From Bin87 sp034420475 (GTDB lineage Bacteria; Chloroflexota; Dehalococcoidia; Lucifugimonadales; UBA3495), in contig DAOULH010000009.1 in NCBI GenBank assembly GCA_034420475.1, positions 62,001 to 126,000 of the forward strand: DNA of 64,000 bases, in the 5' to 3' direction. A model generated the notes under the pieces. It was given only the letters and a program-made list of their open reading frames with translations. It had not been told where the DNA came from and made no database searches. Of this stretch, positions 7,876 to 15,895 are shown piece by piece; positions within the stretch are counted from its first letter, which is position 1, and every line of letters begins with the position of its first letter. The translations under genes were made by a program, and so were the position numbers.

Positions 7876-8097
7876 ATGATGCCGCGCTCCGAGGACTGGA
7901 AAATTGGTGTGCTCCGGATGTTGAAAAACGATCCGGAGTTTCGCGTGGAGATGGAAAAGGACATACGCGAGCTGCTCGTCACCGGCAACGACGAAGACCA
8001 AAGGGTAGCCCGCCGGATAGCCCGCGGGCTGCTGGAACTGGAGTTTGAGACGGACGCCGAGTTGCTGGAAAGGTTGAAGCAACCGATTTCCGCCTGA
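7876..8097 (+). CDS. Small hypothetical protein, 73 aa
   Basis: A small, charged, all-helical-looking protein starting MMPRSEDWKIGVLRMLKND, with GAGAGG four bases before the ATG pair. The acidic and basic residues are evenly mixed, and there is no cysteine, signal or membrane segment. The gene lies between a family C repeat and the cupin gene, 37 bases upstream of the latter, so they may share a transcript. I do not recognise the family. Confidence 0.5.
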   Translation: MMPRSEDWKIGVLRMLKNDPEFRVEMEKDIRELLVTGNDEDQRVARRIARGLLELEFETDAELLERLKQPISA

Positions 8098-8134
8098 ACC
8101 CCAAAACGACACAACAACATCAGGAGGCAAAATC

Positions 8135-8509
8135 ATGCGCGTAGTACGGATTGCAAACGTGGAGCACGTGCCGCTGGGGACGGCGGAAGCAGTGCCGGGA
8201 TGGACCGGCGGCGACGTGCATCGCACCCGCCAACCCATCATCCCCGAGGGGGAGAGCGACTTCTTCAACGCCAGCGTGGTGAACTTTGAGAAGGGCGCCC
8301 AGACGGGATGGCACGTGCACAGCAGCGACCAGATACTGGTGATCACCGTGGGCAACGGCATCGTGGCCAACGAGACCGAGGAGCACCACGTGGGCGTGGG
8401 CGACGTGGTCCAGATCAAGGCCGGGGAGAACCACTGGCACGGCGCCACGGCCAACGGCTACATGGGGCACATCACGATCACCACCAACGACAGCACGGCC
8501 AGCCGCTGA
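8135..8509 (+). CDS. Small cupin-domain protein
   Basis: A 124-residue single-domain cupin with AGGAGG before the ATG. Cupin motif 1 is seen as GWHVHSSDQILVITVGNG near residues 58-75: two histidines are present, and the usual glutamate position is DQ. Motif 2 is GDVVQIKAGENHWHGA near 90-105, supplying the third histidine. Cupins of this size bind a metal and serve as small dioxygenases, isomerases or ligand sensors; no specific role can be read here. A family D repeat follows. Confidence 0.85.
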   Translation: MRVVRIANVEHVPLGTAEAVPGWTGGDVHRTRQPIIPEGESDFFNASVVNFEKGAQTGWHVHSSDQILVITVGNGIVANETEEHHVGVGDVVQIKAGENHWHGATANGYMGHITITTNDSTASR

Positions 8510-8522
8510 CTGCAAATCAAGC

Positions 8523-8605
8523 TTTACATGGATGATCAGGATGGACAGGATTGATTTGGCAGACAACAATCCTGAAATCCTGTTCATCCGGTATATCGAT
8601 GTGAG
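8523..8605. repeat. Family D inverted-repeat element, copy 2
   Basis: TTTACATGGATGATCAGGAT and GGACAGGATT on the left oppose AATCCTGAAATCCTGTTCAT and ATCGATGT on the right, giving a foldable palindrome of about 83 bases between two genes. Confidence 0.7.
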
Positions 8606-8613
8606 GCAAAGTT

Positions 8614-9039
8614 ATGGACTTGATTGACGAAATTCTGGACAACGTGAAGACGATTGCCGTGGTGGGTCTGTCGGACAATCCGGCGCGGGACAGCCACGGG
8701 GTGTCCCGGTATATGCAGTCGCAGGGGTATCGGATCATCCCGGTCAATCCGGCGCTGCAGGGCGCGACGGTGCTGGGCGAGCAATCTTACGACGACCTGG
8801 ACGCAGCGCTGGCAGCGGCGCAGGCTGAGGGCTTGAGCATCGACCTGGTGGACGTGTTCCGGCGCAGCGAGTTCGCTGGGGCGGTCACGGACGACGCCGT
8901 CAGCATCGGCGCGCGGTACGTCTGGATGCAGGACGGGGTGGTGGACCAGGCGGCGGCGGAACGAGCGCGGGAGGCCGGCCTGGGCGTGATCATGGACGAC
9001 TGCATTCTGCGGCAGCACAAGCGGCGGCGGGGCGGGTAG
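8614..9039 (+). CDS. CoA-binding domain protein (YccU-like)
   Basis: A 141-residue Rossmann-type protein. It starts MDLIDEILDNVKTIAVVGLS, followed by the conserved DNPARDSHGVSRYMQSQGYR and VNP, then VDVFRR and the late motif GARYVWMQDGV. This is the CoA_binding_2 family, close to the CoA-binding module of succinyl-CoA ligases but standing alone. A GAGG ribosome site lies upstream. The cellular role of stand-alone members is not established. Confidence 0.9.
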   Translation: MDLIDEILDNVKTIAVVGLSDNPARDSHGVSRYMQSQGYRIIPVNPALQGATVLGEQSYDDLDAALAAAQAEGLSIDLVDVFRRSEFAGAVTDDAVSIGARYVWMQDGVVDQAAAERAREAGLGVIMDDCILRQHKRRRGG

Positions 9040-9085
9040 GCTCACGGTGGTCCGGCTGGCAGCGGTCTGGAGAGGATAGACCGGC

Positions 9086-9904
9086 ATGAAGTACGACAAC
9101 CCGTTTCCGGGGATGAATCCTTATCTGGAACACCCGCACATCTGGCCGGGCTTTCATAACCGCTTGATTGCGATTCTGGCGGAGGAGTTGGGGCCGCAGG
9201 TGCCTGGAAACTACCGAGTTGATATAGAGGAGAGGGTCGAGATCGATGGACCCTTCGGCCCACCTCCGGACCTGGCGTTTATGATCCCCGATGCGTTGGT
9301 GACCGGCGAACCCGCGGTCCAGGCGTCGCCCCCCGATGCGGCCACGGGCGCCACCGCCGTCGCCACTTCCCCGGTGGAAGAGTACGCGGTGCGGGTACGA
9401 ATGCCCCGGGAGGTGAAGGTTACCTGGCTCCGCATCGCGGCCATGCCCGACCAAAAAATCGTTACCATAGTCGAGGTGCTGTCGCCCACCAACAAGGCGC
9501 CGGGCAGAGAACGCAACCGCTATGAGCGCAAGCGCGAGGTCATTGTCGGCGGCGGCGCGAACCTGGTGGAGATAGACCTGCTCCGCCGCGGGCAGCCGAT
9601 GCCGCTGGAAACACCGCCGCCGGTCAGCGATTACCGCATCCTGGTGTGCGAGGGCTGGAAGCAGCCCGAAGCGCTGCTGTATCCGTGGAGCGTGCGGCAG
9701 GGCATTCCGCCATTCCTGTTGCCGCTGCTGCCGGAGGACAAACCCTTGCAGGTTGATCTCGGGCCCATCATCGACAGGATGCACCGCACGGCGCGCTACG
9801 GGCAGGTGGCGCGGTATCACGAGCCGCCGCCGGAGCCGGCGTTTGAGGCAGAGGTGGCGGAGTGGGTGGAGGAACGGGTGGCGGGGTTTGTGGCGGCGGG
9901 TTAG
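9086..9904 (+). CDS. DUF4058 family protein
   Basis: A 272-residue soluble protein. The start YDNPFPGMNPYLEHPHIWPG followed by NRLIAILAEELGPQ is the signature of DUF4058. A family-typical second half contains IVTIVEVLSPTNKAPG and LVEIDLLRRG. The E-V-L-SP-NK and EIDLLR phrases are reminiscent of Uma2-type PD-(D/E)XK folds, and the family is common in cyanobacteria, Planctomycetes and Chloroflexota, but no activity is known. The ribosome site GGAGAGG is rather far (about 12 bases) upstream. Confidence 0.88.
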   Translation: MKYDNPFPGMNPYLEHPHIWPGFHNRLIAILAEELGPQVPGNYRVDIEERVEIDGPFGPPPDLAFMIPDALVTGEPAVQASPPDAATGATAVATSPVEEYAVRVRMPREVKVTWLRIAAMPDQKIVTIVEVLSPTNKAPGRERNRYERKREVIVGGGANLVEIDLLRRGQPMPLETPPPVSDYRILVCEGWKQPEALLYPWSVRQGIPPFLLPLLPEDKPLQVDLGPIIDRMHRTARYGQVARYHEPPPEPAFEAEVAEWVEERVAGFVAAG

Positions 9905-9950
9905 CCGGCTGTATGCCCTGCTGATGGGTCAAGCGAAATAGCCGGCGCTT

Positions 9951-11789
9951 TCAGGCCGGGTTGCCCGCCGGCGGGGGCAGATCCGTTTGCAACCCGTGCC
10001 TCGCCGTGTGTATCGCTATCTGCTCGGCAGCGAATTGGGTGGCTTCGTACAGGTCAACCAGGTCGCTTATCTTTTCGACGTAGAGCAGGCCGTTCATGGC
10101 GTTGTGGTTGCGGAGTTCCTCCAGCGTCATCTGATTGCGCTTGATGCCGTTGCAGGTGCGATGCAACAGCGCCAGGTTGTAGAGTTCGTCGTTGCCCTGG
10201 GTTCCCTGGGCCGCCCGGCGCGCGCGGATGTGGTCAACTTCCAGCAGGGTTTCGTCCAGGCTGCCGTTGGGCCGGCGCGGTTCGTAGCCACAGCCCCAGC
10301 AGACCGGCCCGAACTGGTCCATCAGCAGCCGCTTGGCATCGTCCTTCGGGATGCGCCCGGACCAGCCGGAAGACTGCGTGCTCTGCCCGGCCCGGCGCCT
10401 TGGTTGCCGCAGGTTGTGATGCGGCGCCGGGTCAACGTCATACCGCTCCGGCAATTCATTGGGGCCGATGGTCTTGGTGCGTATGGTCTTGGCCTTCGTG
10501 TTAGGTAGCGCGGCCCTGACTTTTGCCATCGCGCTATAGCTGGCGTCGGTGGTGTCGGACATTTTCCAGCCGTTTTGCAGGAACCGCCGTTTCAGCATCG
10601 TCCAAGCCCGGTAGGCCATGTCGCAGGCAATCCATTGGCGTCCCAGCCGTTCCGCGGCCACTGCGGTGGTGGCACAGCCGGCAAATACGTCCAGGACCAC
10701 ATCGCCGGGGTTGCTGCTGGCCTTGATAATGCGTTCGTAGAGTTCCAGCGGTTTCTGCGTTGCGTAGCCAGTGCGCTCAGCAGACTGACCAGACAAATTA
10801 CGAATGTCGGTCCACATATCAGATGGCACTTGACCGGAGCGATCCGTAAGGTAGCGTTTGAGACGCGGCATACCTCCGTCGGCGGGATGATAAATTAATC
10901 CTGCCTCATCTAGCGCGTCCAGCCGATCCAGTGGACTGGTGATGCTTCGATATCCAGGAATGATTGTCTCTTCAATCCAGGCAGCATATCGGCCAGTCAT
11001 GGGTACTGCCCAATGCCTTTCGGTACGATTAGGATCGTTTCCGCGCCAAGGATTGCCGGTCTCACCGCCTCGTATGCCGGCTGCGGTTAAGTCTCCAAGT
11101 TGGTACTTCCCGCCTTCATCTTCAAAGCGGTAAAATCGTTCTACATATTCGGGATCGAGCGGTACTCTAACATCGTTGACGTTTATTCGATTTTGGCGGC
11201 TATAAAAGAGAATCGTGTCCGACACGTTGCCGAACGTCCTGGAATCATTATGTGCGGATGTTCTCTGCCAAGTAATTTGTGCGCGCAAGATGTCCGCCCC
11301 AAACACGGCGTCCATCAGCATCCGCAGATAACTGTTGGCATGGCTGTCGCAGTGCAGGTAGATGCTGCCGGTGGGTTTCAGCACCCGCCGGCATTCCAGC
11401 AGCCTTGCCGCCATGAACGCAATGTAGGCCGCTTCGTTTTCCGAGGCGCAGGCTTCCACTGCCTGGATCACGGCGAACACCTCCGGGTAATCGTCCTCGA
11501 TGCTCATTTTCCAGGCCGGATGCACGTCCTCATCCCAGCTCCAGATGTCGTGGACGCGGGTCAGCCCCTGGCCCTCGTTGTGCTCGACGCCGTGGGCCTG
11601 GGCCAGGGCGATTTCCTCGGCATACTCGGCGTCGCTGATGGGAGGGCGGGGGTTGCCGGTGAAGGTTTCGTTGGCCGCAAAGGGCGGGTCGATGGCAATC
11701 AGGTCGATGCACTCGTTGTTCAACCGGCGCAGAAACATCAGGTTGTCCATAATCGCCAGCGTGCGGTTCGCTACGTTGAGATTGCTCAT
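9951..11789 (-). CDS. Fused beta-class DNA methyltransferase and HNH endonuclease
   Basis: 612 residues from ATG 11789 (GGGAG eight bases upstream). The catalytic motif IDPPF lies at residues 33-37. The S-adenosylmethionine motif VVLDVFAGCATTAVAAERLG comes hundreds of residues later, so motif IV precedes motif I, as in beta-class N4-cytosine/N6-adenine methyltransferases. After a basic linker (about 440-490) the C-terminus is an HNH nuclease: CWGCGYEPRR at 497, then LEVDHIRARRA, LYNLALLHRTCNGIKRN. One polypeptide thus carries both modification and cleavage chemistry. No separate specificity or helper gene is adjacent. Somewhat lower GC in the middle and flanking repeats suggest horizontal gain. 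Confidence 0.88.
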   Translation of the reverse strand: MSNLNVANRTLAIMDNLMFLRRLNNECIDLIAIDPPFAANETFTGNPRPPISDAEYAEEIALAQAHGVEHNEGQGLTRVHDIWSWDEDVHPAWKMSIEDDYPEVFAVIQAVEACASENEAAYIAFMAARLLECRRVLKPTGSIYLHCDSHANSYLRMLMDAVFGADILRAQITWQRTSAHNDSRTFGNVSDTILFYSRQNRINVNDVRVPLDPEYVERFYRFEDEGGKYQLGDLTAAGIRGGETGNPWRGNDPNRTERHWAVPMTGRYAAWIEETIIPGYRSITSPLDRLDALDEAGLIYHPADGGMPRLKRYLTDRSGQVPSDMWTDIRNLSGQSAERTGYATQKPLELYERIIKASSNPGDVVLDVFAGCATTAVAAERLGRQWIACDMAYRAWTMLKRRFLQNGWKMSDTTDASYSAMAKVRAALPNTKAKTIRTKTIGPNELPERYDVDPAPHHNLRQPRRRAGQSTQSSGWSGRIPKDDAKRLLMDQFGPVCWGCGYEPRRPNGSLDETLLEVDHIRARRAAQGTQGNDELYNLALLHRTCNGIKRNQMTLEELRNHNAMNGLLYVEKISDLVDLYEATQFAAEQIAIHTARHGLQTDLPPPAGNPA

Positions 11790-11875
11790 AAGTTCTGCTC
11801 CCGGCTTTACCCTGGCGGTTAGGCGGGTTGATTCTATCACTGCGTACCGGCATTCTGTGATCGCCTGCTGTCAGC

Positions 11876-12118
11876 AGTAATTGTTCAAAGTTGAGGAGGT
11901 TGTCATTGCCCGGCGCTTGCGCCGTGGCAATCTCGACACCACCGTAGCAACGCTGGTCCTGGAAGACTCCCCTGCGCCGACGAGATTGCCGCGCTGCCCT
12001 CGCAATGACACCGGCCCTGCGCCAACGAGATTGCCGCCACCGTATCAAGTACGGGGTCGCAATGACACCGGCCCTGCGCTGACGAGATTGCCGCGCTGCC
12101 CTCGCAATGACGCCTGCC
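11876..12118. repeat. Family B element with nested partial copies, copy 2
   Basis: Starts TAATTGTTCAAAGTTGAGGA then GGTTGTCATTGCCCGGCGCT. The right half is three near-repeats of ACGAGATTGCCGC...CGCAATGACACCGGCCCTGCG, so the arm has been duplicated in tandem or invaded by further copies. Confidence 0.7.
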
Positions 12119-12140
12119 CTGTAAGCAGTGTCGGGTGTCG

Positions 12141-12166
12141 GATTTCGGCTTGCGCCGGAATGACGG
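12141..12166. repeat. Short REP-type palindrome
   Basis: CGGCTTGCGCCGGAATGACG is the inverse of the palindrome at 456-481. Confidence 0.6.
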
Positions 12167-12225
12167 TTCATGGTGACGGGCTGCCAACCAGGGCTTTGGA
12201 AGGCCAGGGCCGCAGCGCGGTTTTC

Positions 12226-12255
12226 TTGACACTCAAACGGGCTGGCGAGTAGTAT
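12226..12255 (+). promoter_or_regulatory. Promoter of the DUF1800 gene
   Basis: TTGACA (12226-12231), an 18-base spacer and TAGTAT (12250-12255). The leader to the ATG at 12373 is about 110 bases. Confidence 0.6.
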
Positions 12256-12372
12256 GCGGTCATCCGATAAAGGTTATTTTATGCGGGCTCGGTTCGTGGC
12301 GCGCATCCGATAACCGGCGTTAATCGTTTCGGTCAAGGCCGAATCCGTCATACCGCCCAGGAGGTACACACG

Positions 12373-13770
12373 ATGCCCACCAACCAGGAAATTGCCCAGA
12401 TGGCGCACCTGATGCGTCGGGCCGGTTTCGGCGCCACCTACGCCGAGCTGGAACAGCGCGCCGCCGCCGGCTACGAAGCCACCGTCGAAGAACTGCTCAA
12501 CCCCATTGCCCAGCCGGACCTGGAAATGGACATCCTGGAGCGGCACTTCGTGGACTGGAAAGAGATGAACGCGCTGGAAGTGAACCAGGCGTATCTCACC
12601 TACCGGATGATCAACACCAAGCGCCCCTTGCAGGAGAAGATGGCCCTGTTCTGGCACGGGATCCTGTGCACGGGCAACTCCAAGTGCGAACACGGGCGGC
12701 AGATCCAGCTGCAGCTGGACATGTTCCGCGACCTGGGCATGGGCAGCTTCGACGCCCTGCTCAAGGGCCTGGCCCGCGACCCGGCCATGGTGTTCTACCT
12801 GGACAACTGCATGAGCCACAAGGGCGCCATCAACGAGAACTGGGGCCGCGAACTGCTGGAACTGTTCTCCATGGGCGTCGGCATGGACGGCCAGGCCAAC
12901 TACTCCGAGGACGACGTGAAGGAAGCGGCCCGGGCGTTCACCGGCTGGACCATCACCAACGCCGTGCCGCGGTATCCCTACGGGCGGTACGAGTCGAACT
13001 TCATCTATAACCCGTACGACCACGACAACGAGGACAAGACGTTCCTGGGCGAGACGGGCAACTTCAACGGCGACGACATCGTTGACATCATCGCGCGGCA
13101 GCAGTCGGCAGCCCGGTTCGTGTCGCGCCACCTGTACAACTTCTTCGTGGCCGACGAGGTGCAGGTGCCGGCCTGGCAGAACACGGCGCCGCGAGACCCC
13201 GAAGCCATCGCCCTGCTGGAGCAGACGTACTTCGACTCCGGCTACAACCTGACCGCCATGCTGCGGGTCATGTTCAACTCCGACTTCTTCAAGAACGCCC
13301 GGTTCGAGAAGGTGAAGAGCCCCACCGAGGTAGTCATCGGCACGATGCGCCTGGTGCAGGACTTCACGTCGCCGAAGCTGGGCCTGCAGCCGCTGGCCAA
13401 CACCATCCGGTACATGGGGCAGGACCTGATGAATCCGCCCACGGTGGAAGGCTGGCACACCGGCGCCGAGTGGATCGACTCGGGCACGCTGGTGGAGCGG
13501 ATCAACTTCGCCGCGGACCAGGTGGGGAACACCAGCCTGCCGGGCATCCGGGAGATCGTGGCGCGGCTGGACAGCGAGCAGGTGAACACGGCCGAGAGCA
13601 TCGTTGACCGGTGCCTGGAGATGGTGGGAGCCTACGAGCTGGCGACTGAAACCCGTGACCAACTGGTTGCCTTCGTCGGCAACGCCGCTCCGGGGACGCC
13701 GGAGTACTCGGATACCATCGCCCAGACGTTGCAGCTGATCGTGAGCACGCAGGAGTACCAGTTCGCCTAA
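12373..13770 (+). CDS. DUF1800 family protein
   Basis: 465 residues preceded by AGGAGG. Typical DUF1800 phrases are AHLMRRAGFGATYAELE at the start, KMALFWHGIL near 95, INENWGRELLELFSMGVG near 155 and DDVKEAARAFTGWT near 180. MFNSDFFKNARFEKVKSPTE and NPPTVEGW follow further on. The family is nearly always paired with DUF1501, as here (14547-15680), and members are usually Tat-exported. This one has no signal peptide: the conserved domain begins within the first 15 residues. Function is unknown; a role in cell-surface or extracellular processes is only a general inference from exported relatives. Confidence 0.9.
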   Translation: MPTNQEIAQMAHLMRRAGFGATYAELEQRAAAGYEATVEELLNPIAQPDLEMDILERHFVDWKEMNALEVNQAYLTYRMINTKRPLQEKMALFWHGILCTGNSKCEHGRQIQLQLDMFRDLGMGSFDALLKGLARDPAMVFYLDNCMSHKGAINENWGRELLELFSMGVGMDGQANYSEDDVKEAARAFTGWTITNAVPRYPYGRYESNFIYNPYDHDNEDKTFLGETGNFNGDDIVDIIARQQSAARFVSRHLYNFFVADEVQVPAWQNTAPRDPEAIALLEQTYFDSGYNLTAMLRVMFNSDFFKNARFEKVKSPTEVVIGTMRLVQDFTSPKLGLQPLANTIRYMGQDLMNPPTVEGWHTGAEWIDSGTLVERINFAADQVGNTSLPGIREIVARLDSEQVNTAESIVDRCLEMVGAYELATETRDQLVAFVGNAAPGTPEYSDTIAQTLQLIVSTQEYQFA

Positions 13771-13859
13771 TCGACACCACCATGCGGCTGCCCTGAAGCT
13801 CGTCCGACGCATTCAGGGCAGCTTGGCAACCTGCATCCGCATGGTCCAAAAGGCCAGCG

Positions 13860-14294
13860 ATGACCGGACAAGAGGACGAAACGAAACGTAATGGGCGCAT
13901 CAGCGTTCCCAATATCCCCGCAGGGACAGGACGGTGGTATCTCGCCGTTTTTACCCCCATCGCCACTTACCTCACCGTAAGCAACACACTTTTCGTTGTG
14001 ACGACGGAAAAGATTGTCGAATGGCAGGCGATCCAGTATGCAGCCACTGGCGAACTACTGAAAGCGGGCGGTGTAGCCCTGATCACATCACCCATCATCG
14101 TGGAGGCAGGCAGAATGGTCATAGCGGGGATCTGGAGTGAGCGCCGAGAGCGCAAGGCTCGGGAAGAGGGCCGGCAACTCCAGCAGGCCGAGTGGGAAGC
14201 CTGGAATCGGCGCCGGCAAGAGGCTGAAGATCAGGGCGTACCATTTGACGAACCCCCGCCTAAACTGGAAAGCCGACCGGGGTCGCGCCGCTAG
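13860..14294 (+). CDS. Small membrane protein with charged helical tail
   Basis: 144 residues with two likely membrane segments (YLAVFTPIATYLTVSNTLFV near 28-47 and GVALITSPIIVEAGRMVIAG near 70-89). A highly charged helix of about 50 residues (SERRERKAREEGRQLQQAEW) follows, ending in a proline motif, VPFDEPPPKLES. It lies between the DUF1800 and DUF1501 genes on the same strand. No family is recognised; it resembles other small membrane proteins of this window (for example 30815 and 36163) in plan but not obviously in sequence. Confidence 0.6.
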   Translation: MTGQEDETKRNGRISVPNIPAGTGRWYLAVFTPIATYLTVSNTLFVVTTEKIVEWQAIQYAATGELLKAGGVALITSPIIVEAGRMVIAGIWSERRERKAREEGRQLQQAEWEAWNRRRQEAEDQGVPFDEPPPKLESRPGSRR

Positions 14295-14472
14295 GGAAGC
14301 GGAAAAGGTTCTAGCCGAGATTTGGACACAATATCGGGTACGGCGTGCAGTAGAACGCCACCAACTCCGCTGGGAAGCCTGGTTACAGCGACTCGAAGAG
14401 GCTAAGGCAAGAGGCGAACCTTTCACCGAATCTCCGCCCAAATTGAAAAGTAAGCGCCGGCGCTGGTTCTAA
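14290..14472 (+). pseudogene. Out-of-frame second copy of the charged tail
   Basis: In the next frame the sequence reads WEAWLQRLEEAKARGEPFTE then SPPKLKSKRRRWF, an obvious cousin of WEAWNRRRQEAEDQGVPFDE then PPPKLES at the end of the preceding protein. It has no start or ribosome site of its own. It looks like a duplicated tail separated from the main protein by a frameshift near 14270-14294. Confidence 0.55.
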
Positions 14473-14546
14473 GTTGCCGCCGCGAATTGCGTGTAAGCGA
14501 CGACGTACACGCCATGCCAAGCCACTCCATCGAAAGGAGAAACAAC

Positions 14547-15680
14547 ATGACCGCAACGAAGAAAGATCCGGTGCTGGTGGTGCTCCAGCTTTCCGGCGGC
14601 AACGATGCGCTGAACACGGTGGTGCCCCACGGGGACCCGCTGTACTATGACAATCGCCCGTCGGTGCGGGTGCCGGAAGGACAAGCCCTGGACCTGGACG
14701 GCTATGTTGGCCTGAACCCCAACATGGGCCCCCTGAAGAGGCTGTTTGACGAGGGCAAGGTCGCCGTCATCCAGGGCGTGGGCTACGCCAACCCCAACCG
14801 CAGCCACTTCCGCAGCATGGACATCTGGCACACCTGCGAGCCCGACAAGCAGGGCACCGAGGGCTGGCTGGGCCGGGCCATCCGCGAGATTGACCCCAGC
14901 AAGGAAAACGTGCTGACGGGCGTGAACTTCGGCCGCGGATTGCCGCGGGCGCTGGCTGCCCCGGGCGTGCCGGTAGCCTCGGTGGGCAACCTGGCCACCT
15001 ACGGCGTGCTGACCGGCATTGACGCCGAGGAGCAGCGCATGGAGGCGCTGGACATCTTCTCCAAGATGTACTCGCCGACCATCGGCCGCAGCGCGGTGGT
15101 GGAATACCTGTCGCAGACGGGAACGGACGCCCTCAAGGGCGCCGACATCCTGAGCACCGCGCCGGAGATGTACAGCTCCAGCGTGGAGTACGGCCAGGAC
15201 GTGGTGGCGCAGTACATGAAGAACATCGCCCAGGTGCACCTGGCCGGGTTCGGCACGCGGATCCTGTACACCACCGCTCCGTACAACAGCTTTGACACGC
15301 ACGCCGGCGAGCTGGCGGCGCACGCCAGCCTGTGGGGCAACACCTCCAACGCCATCGCCGACTTCATGGACGACCTGCGCGAACACGAGGCCAGCGACAA
15401 CGTTACCCTGCTGGTCTTCACCGAGTTCGGGCGCCGGGTGCACGACAACGGCTCCGGCACCGACCACGGCAGCGGCGGGGTCGCGTTCGTGGTGGGCGAC
15501 AACGTGAAGGGCGGGATGTACGGCGAGTATCCCTCGCTGGAAGAGAACAAGCTCCTGGAAGGCGACCTGCATTTCAACAACGACTTCCGCAGCATCTACA
15601 CCGACCTGCTGGAGAACTGGATGGGTCTGGATGCTCAGCCGCTGGTGAACGGGACGTTTGAGAAGTTCAACTTCATCTAG
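14547..15680 (+). CDS. DUF1501 family protein
   Basis: 377 residues from ATG 14547, which has AAAGGAGA upstream. DUF1501 features are VLQLSGGNDALNTVVPHGDP at the start, NPNRSHFRSMDIWHT, YNSFDTHAGELAAHASLWGN and VFTEFGRRVHDNGSGTDHGS, with a metal-ligand-rich look (H, D, E) like alkaline phosphatase/sulfatase-fold enzymes. Like its DUF1800 partner it has no Tat signal, which is unusual since most family members are exported. The pair is separated by about 780 bases carrying a membrane-protein gene. Confidence 0.9.
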   Translation: MTATKKDPVLVVLQLSGGNDALNTVVPHGDPLYYDNRPSVRVPEGQALDLDGYVGLNPNMGPLKRLFDEGKVAVIQGVGYANPNRSHFRSMDIWHTCEPDKQGTEGWLGRAIREIDPSKENVLTGVNFGRGLPRALAAPGVPVASVGNLATYGVLTGIDAEEQRMEALDIFSKMYSPTIGRSAVVEYLSQTGTDALKGADILSTAPEMYSSSVEYGQDVVAQYMKNIAQVHLAGFGTRILYTTAPYNSFDTHAGELAAHASLWGNTSNAIADFMDDLREHEASDNVTLLVFTEFGRRVHDNGSGTDHGSGGVAFVVGDNVKGGMYGEYPSLEENKLLEGDLHFNNDFRSIYTDLLENWMGLDAQPLVNGTFEKFNFI

Positions 15681-15688
15681 CACTCAGG

Positions 15689-15808
15689 TGTACCCAGTTT
15701 GTCATCGCGAGGAGCACAGCGACGTGGCGATCTCGTTACCGCGGGAGCGTTGCTTGCCCCGACGAGATTGCCGCGCTGGGCTCGCAATGACAGAAACCGG
15801 GTACGCGT
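15689..15808. repeat. Family A inverted-repeat element, copy 2
   Basis: GTACCCAGTTTGTCATCGCG on the left and CGCAATGACAGAAACCGGGT then ACGCG on the right. It starts eight bases after the DUF1501 stop. Confidence 0.8.
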
Positions 15809-15895
15809 GAGCATCTAGCCGACGCATCAGGGTGAATGGTTATTCGCCCACATCGACGGCAGAACCCGTCATCCGTTCCAACGGAGGAATATCTT

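Noticed and set aside
6428..12118. CRISPR array
   Set aside because: The repeats are palindromic elements of variable length without evenly spaced unique spacers, and no cas genes are present.
12274..13812. A 512-codon minus-strand open frame over DUF1800
   Set aside because: Antisense shadow; rich in His/Arg/Val with no domain, while the plus-strand protein has clear family motifs.
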